A DNA stretch of 64,000 nt, from positions 1,860,001 through 1,924,000 of the forward strand of contig NZ_CP140772.1 of the NCBI RefSeq assembly GCF_037893185.1, read 5' to 3'. The notes beneath the pieces were generated by a model that had not been told where the DNA came from, did not search any database, and was given only the letters and a program-made list of their open reading frames with translations. Made by a program: the position numbers and the translations under genes. The DNA comes from Chitinophaga sp. 180180018-3. Lineage in GTDB: Bacteria > Bacteroidota > Bacteroidia > Chitinophagales > Chitinophagaceae. Below, piece by piece: positions 27,889 to 39,075 of the stretch (position 1 is its first letter; each line of letters begins with the position of its first letter).

Positions 27889-29259
27889 ATGAAAAAGAAC
27901 ACTCCAATATTAGCGTTGATGCTATTGCTAATAATACTTTCTTCGGGATGTAAAAAGTTTCTTGAAGAAAAATCAGATGATAAACTGGCTATACCTACAA
28001 CTTTAAAAGATTTTCAAGCCTTAGTTAATAATTGGGAAACTCTTAATTCTAATTTTTGCTCGGCAGGCGAAGCCAGTACCATTGACTATTTTTTGAAAGA
28101 TGAGGATTACGATGGTTTTTATTATGAAAGCGATAAAAGATTGTACACATGGCAGCCAGACTTTGTTACAAAACCATTGTCATCGGCGGGTGATGAATGG
28201 TACTATTGTTACAGTGCAATTTATGTTTGCAACTCCGTTCTAAAAGGCATTGAAGATAATTATTTGACCGGAAATATAGCGGACAACCTAAAGGGTCAAG
28301 CGCTGGTTTTTAGGGCATCCCGCTTTTTGGACGCCGTACTGATATGGGCGCCAGTTTATTATAAACAAACTGCCAATACAGATTTAGGAATGGTGCTACG
28401 CTTAGACCCCGATATGAATATTCCGTCGGTGAGGTCGTCCGTACAAGAAACCTATGACCGGATATTGAAAGACCTCAACGATGCACTTCCTTTATTACCA
28501 AATACAAGTGCTGCCGCAACGTTACCAACTAAAGCAGCAGCCTACGGATTATTAGCAAGAACACATTTGATTATGGGAAATTATGCCGATGCTTTGGAAA
28601 ACGCTGAAAAGGCATTTGCGTTTAATAGTCAACTCATAGACTTTAATGGGTTAGACCCCAATGCAGATTTCCCTATTCCCTCAATAAATCAATTAAGTTC
28701 AGAAGTTATCTTTCAAACAAGCATGTTTCCTACCGACCTAAATAATCTTGATATGGCGAGAATATCACCTGCTCTTTATGACCTTTATAATGATAGAGAT
28801 TTAAGAAAGACTATATATTTCAGAAAGGGCGATGATGGAGATTATAGGTTTAAAGGTACGCACATGGGATATGCAGGACTTATTACAGGTATTACGACAA
28901 ATGAATTGCTCTTGATTATTGCTGAATGTAATGCCCGACTGGATAAACTTGCTGATGCTGCAAATGCTCTTAATAAATTACTGATAAAACGATGGGATGT
29001 TGCTCAATTTACGCCTTACTCGTTTACAAATAAAGACACAGCGCTGAATACCATTTTAGCTGAAAGAAGAAAGGAATTGGTGTTTCGTGGGCTTCGTTGG
29101 TCTGATATTAAGCGGTTGAACCGGGACGGATTTAATATAACATTGACACGGACTGTTAACGGGCAAACCATAACATTACCACCAAATGATTTACGCTATG
29201 CCATTGCTATTCCCGAGACTATAATAGAAGTGGGTGGGATACAGCAAAATCCAAGATAA
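27889..29259 (+). CDS. SusD-like surface lipoprotein (RagB/SusD)
   Basis: 456 residues. Lipobox LSSGC (Cys ~21) followed by KKFLEEKSDDKLAIP, the usual SusD start. TPR-like helices at AAAYGLLARTHLIMGNYADALENAEKAF, and the C-terminal family signature NTILAERRKELVFRGLRWSDIKRLNRDG. It caps the SusC barrel on the cell surface and captures substrate. It is somewhat short compared with glycan-type SusD proteins (about 500-550), as in smaller non-glycan systems. Confidence 0.92.
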   Translation: MKKNTPILALMLLLIILSSGCKKFLEEKSDDKLAIPTTLKDFQALVNNWETLNSNFCSAGEASTIDYFLKDEDYDGFYYESDKRLYTWQPDFVTKPLSSAGDEWYYCYSAIYVCNSVLKGIEDNYLTGNIADNLKGQALVFRASRFLDAVLIWAPVYYKQTANTDLGMVLRLDPDMNIPSVRSSVQETYDRILKDLNDALPLLPNTSAAATLPTKAAAYGLLARTHLIMGNYADALENAEKAFAFNSQLIDFNGLDPNADFPIPSINQLSSEVIFQTSMFPTDLNNLDMARISPALYDLYNDRDLRKTIYFRKGDDGDYRFKGTHMGYAGLITGITTNELLLIIAECNARLDKLADAANALNKLLIKRWDVAQFTPYSFTNKDTALNTILAERRKELVFRGLRWSDIKRLNRDGFNITLTRTVNGQTITLPPNDLRYAIAIPETIIEVGGIQQNPR

Positions 29260-29264
29260 CTATA

Positions 29265-29306
29265 ATACACAAAGGGGCTAAAAATGCCCACTTTGTGTAT
29301 TTAATT
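29265..29306. terminator. Bidirectional terminator between SusD and DUF6520 genes
   Basis: Stem ATACACAAAG + GGGC paired with GCCC + (A bulge) CTTTGTGTAT, loop TAAAAAT, flanked by AT-rich sequence on both sides. The two operons converge here. Confidence 0.7.
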
Positions 29307-29318
29307 ATACCCGAAAAA

Positions 29319-29612
29319 TTAATTTCGCTTGCTATCAACAATACTTAATACCTGCGGATTGGTTTTGCCAGCTAATTTGCTTTCCAAATCTGCTTCGTCT
29401 TCGGCAGTTATTTGGCAAGGTTTCGCCGTCCCTACACAATTCGTAGGTGAAGTTCCGGGTTCCCAATTGTCAGGGTTCGCAAATGCTCCGGCAGCCGTAC
29501 TTTCACTTGCATAATGAAAGGTTGAAGCTGTACCTGCCATCTTAAATGACATGGTAACTGCCGCAATCGCTAAAGCAACTACCATAAACAGGTTTAATTT
29601 TAATTTTTTCAT
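29319..29612 (-). CDS. DUF6520-like secreted protein with two cysteines
   Basis: 97 residues. Lysine-rich start, a signal peptide (LFMVVALAIAAVTMSFKM), and a mature region with NCVGTAKPCQITAEDEADLE: two Cys six residues apart. This matches the DUF6520 family, which is widespread next to MauE-like genes in Bacteroidota. Its function is unknown. It starts 4 bp after the MauE-like gene, so they are coexpressed; the cysteine pair may be a substrate of the neighbouring redox proteins (inference). Confidence 0.72.
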   Translation of the reverse strand: MKKLKLNLFMVVALAIAAVTMSFKMAGTASTFHYASESTAAGAFANPDNWEPGTSPTNCVGTAKPCQITAEDEADLESKLAGKTNPQVLSIVDSKRN

Positions 29613-29616
29613 CTTC

Positions 29617-30165
29617 TTAAAATTTAGAAGTTAAAGAATATTGTTTAATATGTCTTTTGGCCGACCCGCCCTTGGCAGCTTCGCTTCCCGCGTCACCGCT
29701 TCGTAATTTGCGCCACAGATAAAGTCCTGATAGGCTCAGGAACAAAAAGAATAGATTGAAAAGGAAATGCCGCTCCCAGCTCATGCCACTAATGACCGAT
29801 CCGCAGCCGCAGGGCAGTTTTTTCCAGGCTCCTAAAAGCGCAATGCCCACATATCCGGTAAAGGCCGTCATCAGCATTGTGGAGAGGATCAGGCCGACTT
29901 TGCGCCAGCCTTCGTAGATCAGGCAAATGATAGTAGCACATTCCAATACAGGTAATGTATAGATCAGCACATTGCCCAAGCTGTCTGAAAAGGGTTGATT
30001 GTAAATGCCGCTTTTAAAGGTTTCAAAGTCAGTCAGCTTATCAATAGCTACGGGTATCCATAGGGCCAACAAAGCGAGCATTATGATCTTAAATGCAATC
30101 TTGCTTCTTTTCTGATATTTGAGGGCTTTATCCATTTCCTTTGTCGTTAGCATGGTTTTCACCAT
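29617..30165 (-). CDS. MauE/DoxX-family redox membrane protein
   Basis: 182 residues with four to five membrane helices. A central P-C-G-C-G motif (KKLPCGCGSVISGMSW) between helices is the likely redox cysteine pair. MauE proteins are thought to pass electrons or help disulfide formation for periplasmic proteins. It is upstream of DUF6520 and opposite the TlpA-SusCD operon, so the region forms one functional neighbourhood. Confidence 0.75.
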   Translation of the reverse strand: MVKTMLTTKEMDKALKYQKRSKIAFKIIMLALLALWIPVAIDKLTDFETFKSGIYNQPFSDSLGNVLIYTLPVLECATIICLIYEGWRKVGLILSTMLMTAFTGYVGIALLGAWKKLPCGCGSVISGMSWERHFLFNLFFLFLSLSGLYLWRKLRSGDAGSEAAKGGSAKRHIKQYSLTSKF

Positions 30166-30210
30166 CTTGTTAAGACAAAGTTCATCAATGCGCTCAGCGT
30201 TGGAAAGTCA

Positions 30211-30264
30211 AAATCGGTAAAAATTGAGCAAATTTGTGTAAGAAATTTTCCGATTTTGACAATT
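30211..30264. promoter_or_regulatory. Inverted-repeat operator candidate before the MauE gene
   Basis: Perfect 11-bp arms GTCAAAATCGG (30211-30221) and CCGATTTTGAC (30254-30264) with a 32-bp spacer. It lies 46 bp upstream of the MauE-like start and just downstream of the AraC gene. It is a good candidate binding site for that AraC protein. A shorter ACAATTT / AAATTGT repeat follows at 30263-30281. Confidence 0.5.
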
Positions 30265-30278
30265 TGCGGGAAATTGTG

Positions 30279-31223
30279 TTACCGGCGTTTGAGGTACCGT
30301 TCCAGGGCGGAGCGAAAGGTGCGTTCATCGGTATATCCCACTTCCATATAAACATCTTTTATGCCAATACCTTTTTGCTGCATAAGGAGCAGCGCATGGC
30401 CCATGCGTAACTCGGTATAAAACTCCTGCACGCTCATGTTATATTGCCGCTTAAAAACGTTTAGGAGCGTACGCTCGGTGAGGAAAAAATAATCTGTAAG
30501 AAATTTTACGCTCAGTCCCGCATCGCAATAGTGTTCCTCTATATACGCTTTGATCTTATAAGCCAGGTCGCCGTTCTGCTCCCGGATCACCTGGTCGTAA
30601 TGCTCCAGCAGGTAACTAATGTACTTGCGCAGGTTACCGTCTATAGCACCAATATTAGCCTGCGAGTAGCTGTAAATCTTATATAACCATCGGTGGATCT
30701 TCCGATCCATCCGGCATTGATACATGGTATCATAAGTCTTGTTCTCATTTTTAAAACGATGCAGGATGTCTTTCAGATTATCGTATTCCTGGTACATGCT
30801 TTCGATCCATTCCGGAAGGATACTTACTACAAATGCTATATGCATTCCTTGCGGGGCATAAGCAAAATAGTGTCCAATGTCATAATAGGACATCAAAAAA
30901 GTATTAGGCTGAGTGCGTATAATGGGCCGGTAATCACCTGTTGTGTACAGCAACCTGCCCTTGAGCATAAAGTACAGGTACAATTGCCTGTCGTTAATAT
31001 CGAAAGGGATATAAGCAGGTTCTTTTGCGTTGATCTGAACCAGGTCTATAAAAAACGGCTCCTGGTTTAACTGCTGGCTTATCAGCTCTATTTGTGGTTG
31101 CTTAAAGTAACGTCGTTCCAGGGCAAAATGCAACGGGTATTTGCACCAGTCGGGAAGTTGGGAATACTGATGCAATGGTATTAAGTTCTCATCTTCAAAT
31201 TTTAAAAAGTAAGGTATTTTCAT
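30279..31223 (-). CDS. AraC-family transcriptional regulator
   Basis: 314 residues. The N-terminal ~190 residues form an uncharacterised sensing half (YIPFDINDRQLYLYFMLKGRLLYTTGDY). The C-terminal ~90 residues contain the AraC double HTH (LSVKFLTDYFFLTERTLLNVFKRQYN and GIKDVYMEVGYTDERTFRSALERYL). It is upstream of and in line with MauE-DUF6520, so local control of those genes and perhaps of TlpA-SusCD is likely. Confidence 0.88.
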   Translation of the reverse strand: MKIPYFLKFEDENLIPLHQYSQLPDWCKYPLHFALERRYFKQPQIELISQQLNQEPFFIDLVQINAKEPAYIPFDINDRQLYLYFMLKGRLLYTTGDYRPIIRTQPNTFLMSYYDIGHYFAYAPQGMHIAFVVSILPEWIESMYQEYDNLKDILHRFKNENKTYDTMYQCRMDRKIHRWLYKIYSYSQANIGAIDGNLRKYISYLLEHYDQVIREQNGDLAYKIKAYIEEHYCDAGLSVKFLTDYFFLTERTLLNVFKRQYNMSVQEFYTELRMGHALLLMQQKGIGIKDVYMEVGYTDERTFRSALERYLKRR

Positions 31224-31354
31224 AGGCTACCTGGTTTCTCTATGTCTTGTATAATATTCTACTCCAGTCACTGCTACATTCCATTTGTTATCAACGTGTT
31301 CTCATTATCGCATGGAGTGAAACAGGCATTACAAATTTTAAACATTGTTAGGAA

Positions 31355-31372
31355 TAAAAAACCCAAGTTGGG
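31355..31372 (-). terminator. Weak terminator after the methylase/helicase gene
   Basis: On the minus strand CCCAACTTGGG is followed directly by TTTTTT. The palindrome is short, with a usable stem of only 4 bp, so this is tentative. Confidence 0.3.
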
Positions 31373-31435
31373 AAAGATTGAGCACGCTTTTTTAGGATTT
31401 GAATTGGTATTCGGCAAAAAATCCATTGATTATCA

Positions 31436-34400
31436 TTACAATACACTACGAGGTAAATGAGCGCCTTTGACGTAAACGGTCGGTTCTGAATTGTCTGAAA
31501 CCGGTGTTTGCTCTTCAACCTGATCCGTTGTTTTGCCTTCAGACTCCGGCTTTATAGATAACTGTATTTTTCTATCCACTGCGGCCAGTTCTGTTTTCAA
31601 TTCTGCCAGTGCATTTTCTTTTTTCCAAGCACCGTTGACTACTTCCTGAAGCACGGGCAGGTCTTTCTGCAATCCGGCAATTTTCTTTTGTTCCTGCTCT
31701 ACAATACCCGGTATTTTTTCAAGCGCATTGAGGAAGTTTAACGATGCAGTTTTCGCATCGGTCGCCATCCGGCCATTGTTATAGGTGTATTTGATACCGC
31801 CTTCACCTTGAACAAAGAAACGATTGTCCCTTTCGAGGGTTGTACTGTCATTTTCTGAAACCTCTGTTTTCACCAGTAATGTAAAGCCATACAACGAGCC
31901 GATTTCCTCATACTGCCCGCCTGTACGGGCTTTTTCCGAAAGCTGGTTGAGTTTTGCGCCTATCTGCTTAATATCAGCATTGGGCGGTAAACCTGTTAAC
32001 TGTACCGGGTTGAGTATATCACCATCTTTGTTTTTCTCTATCCGTTTTTGCAGGTTTTCCCAATCAAGTGTCATCCGATCCAATCGTGCTTGTGTACTTT
32101 CCAATGTGGCCGTAATATCTTCCAGCTTATATTTGGAAGAAAACTTGGCGCGATTGAATGCCTGCCGCTCACTTTCCAGACCGGCGATCTGCTTTTCCAA
32201 CTTGGCTTTTTCCAGCAGATCTGTATTGCCCGAAAGTATGGCTACATATTCCGAGAAATTCATACCCGTTTTTTCATCCATTGCGCCTTCATCAATGGTA
32301 CGTTTGCCCAGACTGTTGGTTTTTAGCTGGTCGATAAATACCTGCTTATTGTACAGGGTATTGAATTTATAGCTGTCCAGCGATTTTTCTACCGCATAAA
32401 TGAAAATATCTACTTTGTTGTCGGCAAAGAACTTCGCAATTTCATTACCCTTACGGATCGCCCTGCCATCCCGCTGTGCAAGATCGCTTGGCCTCCAGGG
32501 AATATCCAGGTGGTGAACAGCTACGGCACGCTTTTGCGCATTAACCCCCGTACCGAGCATTTCGGTGGAACCGAACAGTACCCTGATCTTTCCTTCATTA
32601 ACTGCCTGTATAAGTTCCTTGCGCTGCTTTTCATTTTTCGCTTCCTGTATAAATCGTATTTCGTGTGCAGGGATGCCGTGGTCCTGCACCAGCTTACGCT
32701 TAATTTCGGAATAGACATTCCACTCACCGGGCTTATAGGTGCCGAGGTCGGAGAAAACGAACTGTGTTCCTTTTTGTGCATGGAACCGGTTATAATATTT
32801 GGCAATATTAGCCGCACAATGCGATGCCTTGTTATCAGGATGGTCGCCATACTTTCGGCTGATCATCCGCATATCCAGCGACATCTTTCGCGCGTAGTCC
32901 GTTGCGATCAGCATTTTTGCTTTTTCTTCGCTTTCGCTTAACGGAGGTCTGCCCAACAGTTCTGCATTACCGGTTTTGGCAAACTCCATCAGTTTTTTGA
33001 TAAAGACCTCCTGATCCGGCGTAGGCGGTATGTGGTATAATACCTCGTTCTTTTCGGGCCGGTCAATACCAATATCCTTTGCCGTACGGTAATCCGTTAT
33101 TTCTGAATAGAACTGCGCCAGCTCCGGCACTTTGATAAAAAAGCGAAAACGTTCTTTTGATACGATATTATTGGCGACCGAAAACTCGTAATCCGTCGTT
33201 TTTCGGGCGTAAATGGCTGCCCAGGCATCAAAACAGGAAATGCCCTGTTTTTCCATTGCCTGCGGGCGCAGGTATTTAAACAGCAGGTACAGCTCTGTAA
33301 GCGAATTGCTGATGGTGGTTCCCGAAAGAAAGGTAGCACCAAGATCTTTGCCGGTGCGCTCCTGTATGGTACGGATGGCAAACAGCAGGTTCATAGCCTT
33401 CTGGCTGCCGGCCATATTGCCCAACCCGGCCACACGCTCATGCCTGGTATTAAACATGAGGTTTTTAAAACGGTGGCTTTCGTCCACAAATACATGGTCA
33501 ATGCCCATCATTTTGAAGTCCACTACATCATCCTTGCGGTTTTCGATGTCGTGCTCCAATGTTTTGAGCTTCACCTCCAGGTTTTGTTTACGCAGCACAA
33601 CACCCTTCAGCATTGCCCGCGAAACCTCCTTGCCCTGTGCCTTCAGTGCATCGAGGTTTTCCTCTACGCTATCCAGTTCCGCTTGTAGTATCTCTTTTTG
33701 TAATTCGGGTGATTGGGGTATCATACCAAATTGATCATGGGTTAATATGATACAGTCCCAATCATTGTTTTTGATATCACCGAAGATGCGCAGCCGCTTT
33801 TGCGGTGTAAAATCTTCCTTGCCGGGATATAATATTTTGGCATGGGGATAAGCTTTTCGGTAGGTTTCAGCGATCTCGTGCACATTGGCTTTTAAGCCGA
33901 TGATCATCGGCTTATGGGCCAAGCCCAGCCGCTTCATTTCCTGTGCAGCCGTACACATGATAAGCGTTTTACCGGCACCTACTTCGTGGTCGCAGATGGC
34001 TCCGCCGTTGAGCTTGATCATCCATACAGCATCCTTCTGGCTGGGATAAAGGTCTTCGATGCCGAGCGCCCTACGATCCAGCCCCGGAAAATTCTGGTGG
34101 CTGCCGTTATATTGCGGACGGACGAAACAGTTAAAGGTATCATTGTACCTGTCGGTAAGGCGTTGTTTGAACTCATCGTTCTGCGCATGGAGCCAATCCG
34201 TAAATGCTTTGCGCATCTCGTCGATCTTGGTATTCGCCATTTGAATGGCTTCCATGTCCCGCACCTTTACTTCCCTGTCACCTATTGTCTCTTTTCTGGT
34301 GATATCAGGCGTGGTATTGACCAGTGCATGTTTAAATAAAGCAATGCCATCATAGGTACGGCTTTGTGATTTGATGGCATATTTTTCTGTGATGTGAATG

Positions 34401-36922
34401 TTCCTGCTATCACAATGGATAGAAAAATCATCCGTGTTTTCGGTATAGTGAATGCGTACCTCGGTATCGAACAGGTGTGATGCAAAGCGGTTATAGATGC
34501 CGGTAGGTATCCAGCGTTCACCGAGGTTAAAATCCAGCTCTTCAAATTCAATGCGGCGGGGCCTGGCCTCTTCAAGTGCTTTAAGGCTTTCGGCAACTTC
34601 TTTATCATCCGGTTGGCTGGAAAGGTATTCCCGCACTTTTCCTGCTTTCTCAACCACATTGCCCGATACCCATTTTTCAGCGATCTCGTATTCCTTCTCC
34701 AGTGGGTTGTAAAAGATCCGGCCATGCAGGGCATTCTTCAGGTCTTCTTTGGACATCCCGCTGATCCCCGCCATATAGTTGATATGAACAGCCCCGTATT
34801 TGTTAAGCGATGCAGTTAATGCTTCATCGGGATTGTCGGTAGCAAGCGTTGCGGTGGAGAAACTGACAGGCCGGTGGAATATATCTGCTTTATGTACCAC
34901 ACCGCCTACCACACGCTCCAGGTACGGCATTTCTTTTCCTGCGCTATCGGTTTTAATCACCTTGATATTATCGGCGCTGTTCAGGTTGCCGTACCTTTTC
35001 ACAAAAGCATCATAGAGGTTATTCAGTGTTTCCCTTTCAGCCTTATGTTCGGCCCGAAGCGTCGCTTCATTGTTATAAAGATGCTGATAAGCATCCCTTA
35101 GCTGTATATAGGCTTCTGTTCTTGCTTTTTGAAGTGGGGTCAACGGTAAAGGATGGAAAATTGCGGAGCCTTTAGACGTATTAATATTTCTTAGATAGCC
35201 TACATAGCCATTTTCCGTTGCAAGGCAGTCATCCTTATGGAATGCCTGCACTTCGCCGTTATACGGAGCCGGATCGGTAGTTGCTTTTGATTCGGTAACC
35301 TGCTCAACTGGTTTTGTTTTTTCCAGCTCGCCGTCATTATTTACATTGATAGCGGAAAAAAGATCTCCCTGTCCGGCGGGAATGCCGTTCGCCTTTGGTG
35401 ATGACGCGGCTGTATGATTGGACGGTTTTGCCGCCCGCACAGGAATGTTATCAAACAGCCCCGGTTGCCTTCTTTGTACAGTCCTTTTAACCGTAATTTT
35501 CCTTTTTGTGGTTGTGACAGGAGCAGCTACAACGCTGACCTGCGGCGCACCGCCAAAAAGATCGAACAGGCTTAATTGTACCTGCTCCTGTGGCGCTGCA
35601 TCATTGGCTGTAATTATCGTATTTCCCTGTAGCTGATCTGATGCACGGTTGCCTGTCGCAGATGAATGAACAGGTGTATCAGGCGCTTGCATTCTTTGGG
35701 TAACAATGCCAGTAGCTGGCGGTTGAGGTGCTGGTGCCATTCCTGGCTGCACAACGGGCTTATCGGGTAAAATTCCTTTGTAGAGATTCAGGTCCAGATG
35801 ATTCCTGAAATCTTCGCTCAGAATTTCCTTTGCATCCTTTGCAATACCACTAACGCCTCCGTTATGGACAAACATGGTATAAGGTTTACCATACAGATCG
35901 GTTGATTCGATGATCTCATTGAAAACAACACGGTCAGTGTACAATACCAGCGCATTGGTGTGGGTATTGTTCTTTGTTTCCAACGAGCGGCAAAAATCCT
36001 TTTCCATTTCAGACAATACCTGCTTGCCTGTGTTTTTCTGAAGAACGATGAGATCGCTGCCTACTTCGGTTCCCGCATGATCGGTAAAGAGGTTGTTGGG
36101 CAGCCTTACTACCGAAATGAGGTTATGCTCCCTCATCAGCGCTTCCCGGATAGGCTGGTTGGCAGGGCTATCCAATACACCTTGCGAGGTAATGAAAGCC
36201 AGGATGCCACCATTCCGGAGCGCATCGGTTCCCTTTAGGAAAAAGTAGTTGTGAATGCTGCGGGCAGCCTGAACCCTTGCCGGATCTTTTCCCTTCGAAT
36301 ACGAAAGGTCAAAAACTGAACTGGTGCCAAAAGGAATATTGCTGGCAACTACATCGTAATGGTTCAGTTCGCTTTCAGGCAGCTCTTCAAACCCCTTAAT
36401 TCGGATTTCCCTGTCCGGATAGAGTTGCTCCAGCATCTTACCTGTAAGCAGATCTTTCTCATAAGCCGTAACATGGACGATTCCTTTATTAGCAAAGGGA
36501 TCGACAAATGCACCAACGCCCGCAGACGGTTCGAGAAAATTGCGGATTTCTATACCGTTTTCTGTCAGTACATCTGAAAGTGTATGGATGATTTCCGGTG
36601 GGGTATAAAAGGCGGACAGTACCGAGCCTCGCATACTGTCCACATACCGCTTGTATTGTTTTTCATCACCGGCATTTTCTTTGAGCACCCGGTGCAGCTC
36701 CCTTGTCATTTCAAACAGTCCCCGGTCATATTCCGCCCATTGCTTTATATCTGTGGGGTTTTCTACGGGATTCAACACGAATTTGAGACCGCCAAATCCG
36801 CTATATTGCTTCATTAGCAGCCGTTCTCCCTGGGTAGCGTTGCGTTTCTCCTTTTCCAGTTTAAAAGCTATTTGCAGGGCATCAATATTCCATTGGAGAT
36901 GTTGACGCTTACTGAAGGCCAT
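31436..36922 (-). CDS. Giant N6-adenine methylase / SNF2-like helicase of ICEs
   Basis: 1828 residues. About 1-330: SAM-dependent methylase with [15 protein letters not shown] (motif I) and ASNIPFG (motif IV, a variant of NPPY). About 400-560: low-complexity Pro/Gln/Ala linker. About 950-1500: superfamily 2 helicase with [12 protein letters not shown] (Walker A), [11 protein letters not shown] (motif II), [10 protein letters not shown] (motif III), and [14 protein letters not shown] plus [15 protein letters not shown] (V and VI). Coiled-coil C-terminus. Such proteins are standard in CTnDOT-like elements and may protect or remodel transferred DNA. Its start overlaps the DUF1896 gene by 14 bp. 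Confidence 0.9.
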   Translation of the reverse strand: MAFSKRQHLQWNIDALQIAFKLEKEKRNATQGERLLMKQYSGFGGLKFVLNPVENPTDIKQWAEYDRGLFEMTRELHRVLKENAGDEKQYKRYVDSMRGSVLSAFYTPPEIIHTLSDVLTENGIEIRNFLEPSAGVGAFVDPFANKGIVHVTAYEKDLLTGKMLEQLYPDREIRIKGFEELPESELNHYDVVASNIPFGTSSVFDLSYSKGKDPARVQAARSIHNYFFLKGTDALRNGGILAFITSQGVLDSPANQPIREALMREHNLISVVRLPNNLFTDHAGTEVGSDLIVLQKNTGKQVLSEMEKDFCRSLETKNNTHTNALVLYTDRVVFNEIIESTDLYGKPYTMFVHNGGVSGIAKDAKEILSEDFRNHLDLNLYKGILPDKPVVQPGMAPAPQPPATGIVTQRMQAPDTPVHSSATGNRASDQLQGNTIITANDAAPQEQVQLSLFDLFGGAPQVSVVAAPVTTTKRKITVKRTVQRRQPGLFDNIPVRAAKPSNHTAASSPKANGIPAGQGDLFSAINVNNDGELEKTKPVEQVTESKATTDPAPYNGEVQAFHKDDCLATENGYVGYLRNINTSKGSAIFHPLPLTPLQKARTEAYIQLRDAYQHLYNNEATLRAEHKAERETLNNLYDAFVKRYGNLNSADNIKVIKTDSAGKEMPYLERVVGGVVHKADIFHRPVSFSTATLATDNPDEALTASLNKYGAVHINYMAGISGMSKEDLKNALHGRIFYNPLEKEYEIAEKWVSGNVVEKAGKVREYLSSQPDDKEVAESLKALEEARPRRIEFEELDFNLGERWIPTGIYNRFASHLFDTEVRIHYTENTDDFSIHCDSRNIHITEKYAIKSQSRTYDGIALFKHALVNTTPDITRKETIGDREVKVRDMEAIQMANTKIDEMRKAFTDWLHAQNDEFKQRLTDRYNDTFNCFVRPQYNGSHQNFPGLDRRALGIEDLYPSQKDAVWMIKLNGGAICDHEVGAGKTLIMCTAAQEMKRLGLAHKPMIIGLKANVHEIAETYRKAYPHAKILYPGKEDFTPQKRLRIFGDIKNNDWDCIILTHDQFGMIPQSPELQKEILQAELDSVEENLDALKAQGKEVSRAMLKGVVLRKQNLEVKLKTLEHDIENRKDDVVDFKMMGIDHVFVDESHRFKNLMFNTRHERVAGLGNMAGSQKAMNLLFAIRTIQERTGKDLGATFLSGTTISNSLTELYLLFKYLRPQAMEKQGISCFDAWAAIYARKTTDYEFSVANNIVSKERFRFFIKVPELAQFYSEITDYRTAKDIGIDRPEKNEVLYHIPPTPDQEVFIKKLMEFAKTGNAELLGRPPLSESEEKAKMLIATDYARKMSLDMRMISRKYGDHPDNKASHCAANIAKYYNRFHAQKGTQFVFSDLGTYKPGEWNVYSEIKRKLVQDHGIPAHEIRFIQEAKNEKQRKELIQAVNEGKIRVLFGSTEMLGTGVNAQKRAVAVHHLDIPWRPSDLAQRDGRAIRKGNEIAKFFADNKVDIFIYAVEKSLDSYKFNTLYNKQVFIDQLKTNSLGKRTIDEGAMDEKTGMNFSEYVAILSGNTDLLEKAKLEKQIAGLESERQAFNRAKFSSKYKLEDITATLESTQARLDRMTLDWENLQKRIEKNKDGDILNPVQLTGLPPNADIKQIGAKLNQLSEKARTGGQYEEIGSLYGFTLLVKTEVSENDSTTLERDNRFFVQGEGGIKYTYNNGRMATDAKTASLNFLNALEKIPGIVEQEQKKIAGLQKDLPVLQEVVNGAWKKENALAELKTELAAVDRKIQLSIKPESEGKTTDQVEEQTPVSDNSEPTVYVKGAHLPRSVL

Positions 36923-37346
36923 TTTCCTCGATCCAGATTGCTATGGTTCCCGTTATTTCCGTGTAGAGCAGGCCGTATGCTTCGCTGTAAGCAAAATCAT
37001 CCGTCAGTTCGTAGTTTGCGAACAGCGAACTGCATACAGGTAACATCTTTAAGGCAAAAGGGCGTAGTTCTTCATCCGCCATAATCGTATCGAACTCATT
37101 ACACACCACCTGGAATATGGTGTCAAACCGGGAGAAGTGCAGTCCTTCAAATAATATGTAATCAGCAATATGGTCGCATTGCTCAATCGCATTTCCCGAC
37201 CGGAAGGCACCCTCGTAGGCATTGGCTGCCCAACTGGAGCGTTGCTTAATGAATTTCTGGTCGTGTGCCTTTTCGGGAAAGCTGGTGTACAGTAACTCCT
37301 GAAGCCTGAGTGTAAAATAGGAGAGATCTTTTTGCGGTGTATCCAT
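36909..37346 (-). CDS. DUF1896-family ICE protein
   Basis: 145 residues from ATG 37346 ([19 protein letters not shown]). The longer frame upstream was not chosen because the family starts here. Typical text: [21 protein letters not shown] and [19 protein letters not shown]. Function unknown; it is almost always found just upstream of the large methylase/helicase in Bacteroidota ICEs, as here, with a 14-bp overlap. Confidence 0.82.
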   Translation of the reverse strand: MDTPQKDLSYFTLRLQELLYTSFPEKAHDQKFIKQRSSWAANAYEGAFRSGNAIEQCDHIADYILFEGLHFSRFDTIFQVVCNEFDTIMADEELRPFALKMLPVCSSLFANYELTDDFAYSEAYGLLYTEITGTIAIWIEENGLQ

Positions 37347-37534
37347 ACAGATTTTATTTTGAATTTTATGATGGGCTAAAATATAATGGAAACAATGCCC
37401 TACACCTAAAGCAGTAGCCATTGGCGTTGGGTGGCAGTTTTTGGCTTATTGATTGGATATTTCCTGAAGTTTAATTTCTATTTTTACAAAGCAGACGGCT
37501 AAAGTAAAAGCCCGGTCTTAATGCAAACCAAACA

Positions 37535-38302
37535 ATGAGAATATATAATGTAGAATTATTAGTTTCCGGTCCTGTAACTATTAGGAGAACAATAGATTTC
37601 AGAACAGACAAGGAATTGGACCTCGGAAATATCTTCCAAAGCGATATTTCCATACGACCTCACAAAAATGGTTTTCTGATCTCGTCCACCGTTTATACTG
37701 CTGATCAGGATCGTGCCTATAAAGTAGCGCTTCTTTTTATAGGCAAGATGCTTGATATTTTAGCTTTAAGAACTAACTCGGCACTAAATGTTAGTTTGAA
37801 TGAATACCATCAAGTGAATGACAGAAATCCGGTAAGAGCAATTGTTGAAAGGCAAGAATTTATGTTTTGTTTCAGACTTGCAAGAGATTTGAATCTTAAT
37901 GAAAACAAGCTGTTGAGAGCATTTAGCTGGTACAGAAAAGGGCTATATACTGAAGATCCATTTGATAAATTTCTTGCATTCTGGAATGCGATAAGTGTCA
38001 TAGCAGACGGATATTGTAACGACAATGAACGGACCAGGCAGGGGATTATAAATAAGATATGGGATTGCTTCATTACTCTATGGGGTGAATGTATTGATTG
38101 GGAATACGTAAACGGTAATGAAAGATGGATTAACGATAATAATGACATACGAAACAAAATTGCACACGGCGGCGTAACAGTGGATGTACAATATGTTGAG
38201 AACGTGATTGCCCAATTGTCGATCGTCCAAAATGTTGCTTTTAAATTTTTGAAACAATGGGCTGAAAAGTTGGGCAGCGATGTCACAGAGCAATTCGTGT
38301 AA
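37535..38302 (+). CDS. HEPN-like protein of unknown function
   Basis: 255 residues. The N-terminal half is beta-rich and unassigned. The C-terminal half is helical (FDKFLAFWNAISVIADGY, NKIWDCFITLWGE) and carries RNKIAHGG, an R-x4-H pattern that fits HEPN ribonuclease domains. It is transcribed against its neighbours on the ICE and ends right beside the ORF6N remnant. A defence or toxin role is possible but not shown. The family was not recognised by name. Confidence 0.6.
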   Translation: MRIYNVELLVSGPVTIRRTIDFRTDKELDLGNIFQSDISIRPHKNGFLISSTVYTADQDRAYKVALLFIGKMLDILALRTNSALNVSLNEYHQVNDRNPVRAIVERQEFMFCFRLARDLNLNENKLLRAFSWYRKGLYTEDPFDKFLAFWNAISVIADGYCNDNERTRQGIINKIWDCFITLWGECIDWEYVNGNERWINDNNDIRNKIAHGGVTVDVQYVENVIAQLSIVQNVAFKFLKQWAEKLGSDVTEQFV

Positions 38303-39036
38303 TCAAATGTTGTTAGCGCTCAGGAAAGTTAGCATTCTACTGACTTCTGTATTCATCTTTGAGAAGGCAAACCATTTCTTGCCCAAGTCTTTTAAGGACG
38401 CCCCGATATGATAAAGTTCTGTTCCGTCAATTAGGAGGAACCGGTCATGTGCAAGCGTAAATATCTGAACGTCGATCTGTGGATATTGGCTGTTGTATCT
38501 GTGCACATCAAGTTGCAATTGACTGGATATGTTCTTTGTATAAATGGTGGCAGTTACAAACTGCATACGCTTCCCGAGCAATGTAAGCACCGTGTCATCA
38601 ACGAAATTATCTATGAGAATAATTGATCTTTCGGCACTGCGTATAATATCCGAAACAAATGCGTAAGCATCAAATATCTGTCCGTTATAAAAGATGCCCT
38701 TTTCGCTATGGAGCTTACCGCTTTCCAGTGCTCTGAAAATTTCTTCAAATTTTCCGTCGGCTTCGAGTTGTTTGAGTTCAATTTTATCCAATCTTGAAAA
38801 CAGCGCAGCATTGCCTATCAGCATCTTTCGCATTTCAACAAACGCATTCATAATCTCTATACTAACCTTTACGGCCACTTCGCTGCGCAATACGGCAGAT
38901 AACATCGCAATGCCCTGTTCTGTAAATACATGAGGTAAATATCGCCGCCCGCCCCGTCCGGCGTTTGAGGTTCCAATTTGTGCTTGTTGCACAACTAAAT
39001 TAGGTTAAAATAACAGCTTCTATTTTTTTATATTTA

Positions 39037-39049
39037 ACTGATAATCAGT
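39037..39049. promoter_or_regulatory. Palindrome upstream of the IS1182 transposase
   Basis: ACTGATAATCAGT is a 13-bp palindrome 26 bp before the transposase ATG. It may be an operator or promoter element of the insertion sequence. Confidence 0.35.
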
Positions 39050-39075
39050 ATATTTATGTCAGTTAAACAAAATTT

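Noticed and set aside
31242..31460. 72-codon open frame on the + strand
   Set aside because: No family resemblance; it overlaps the methylase stop region and has no promoter or start context of note.
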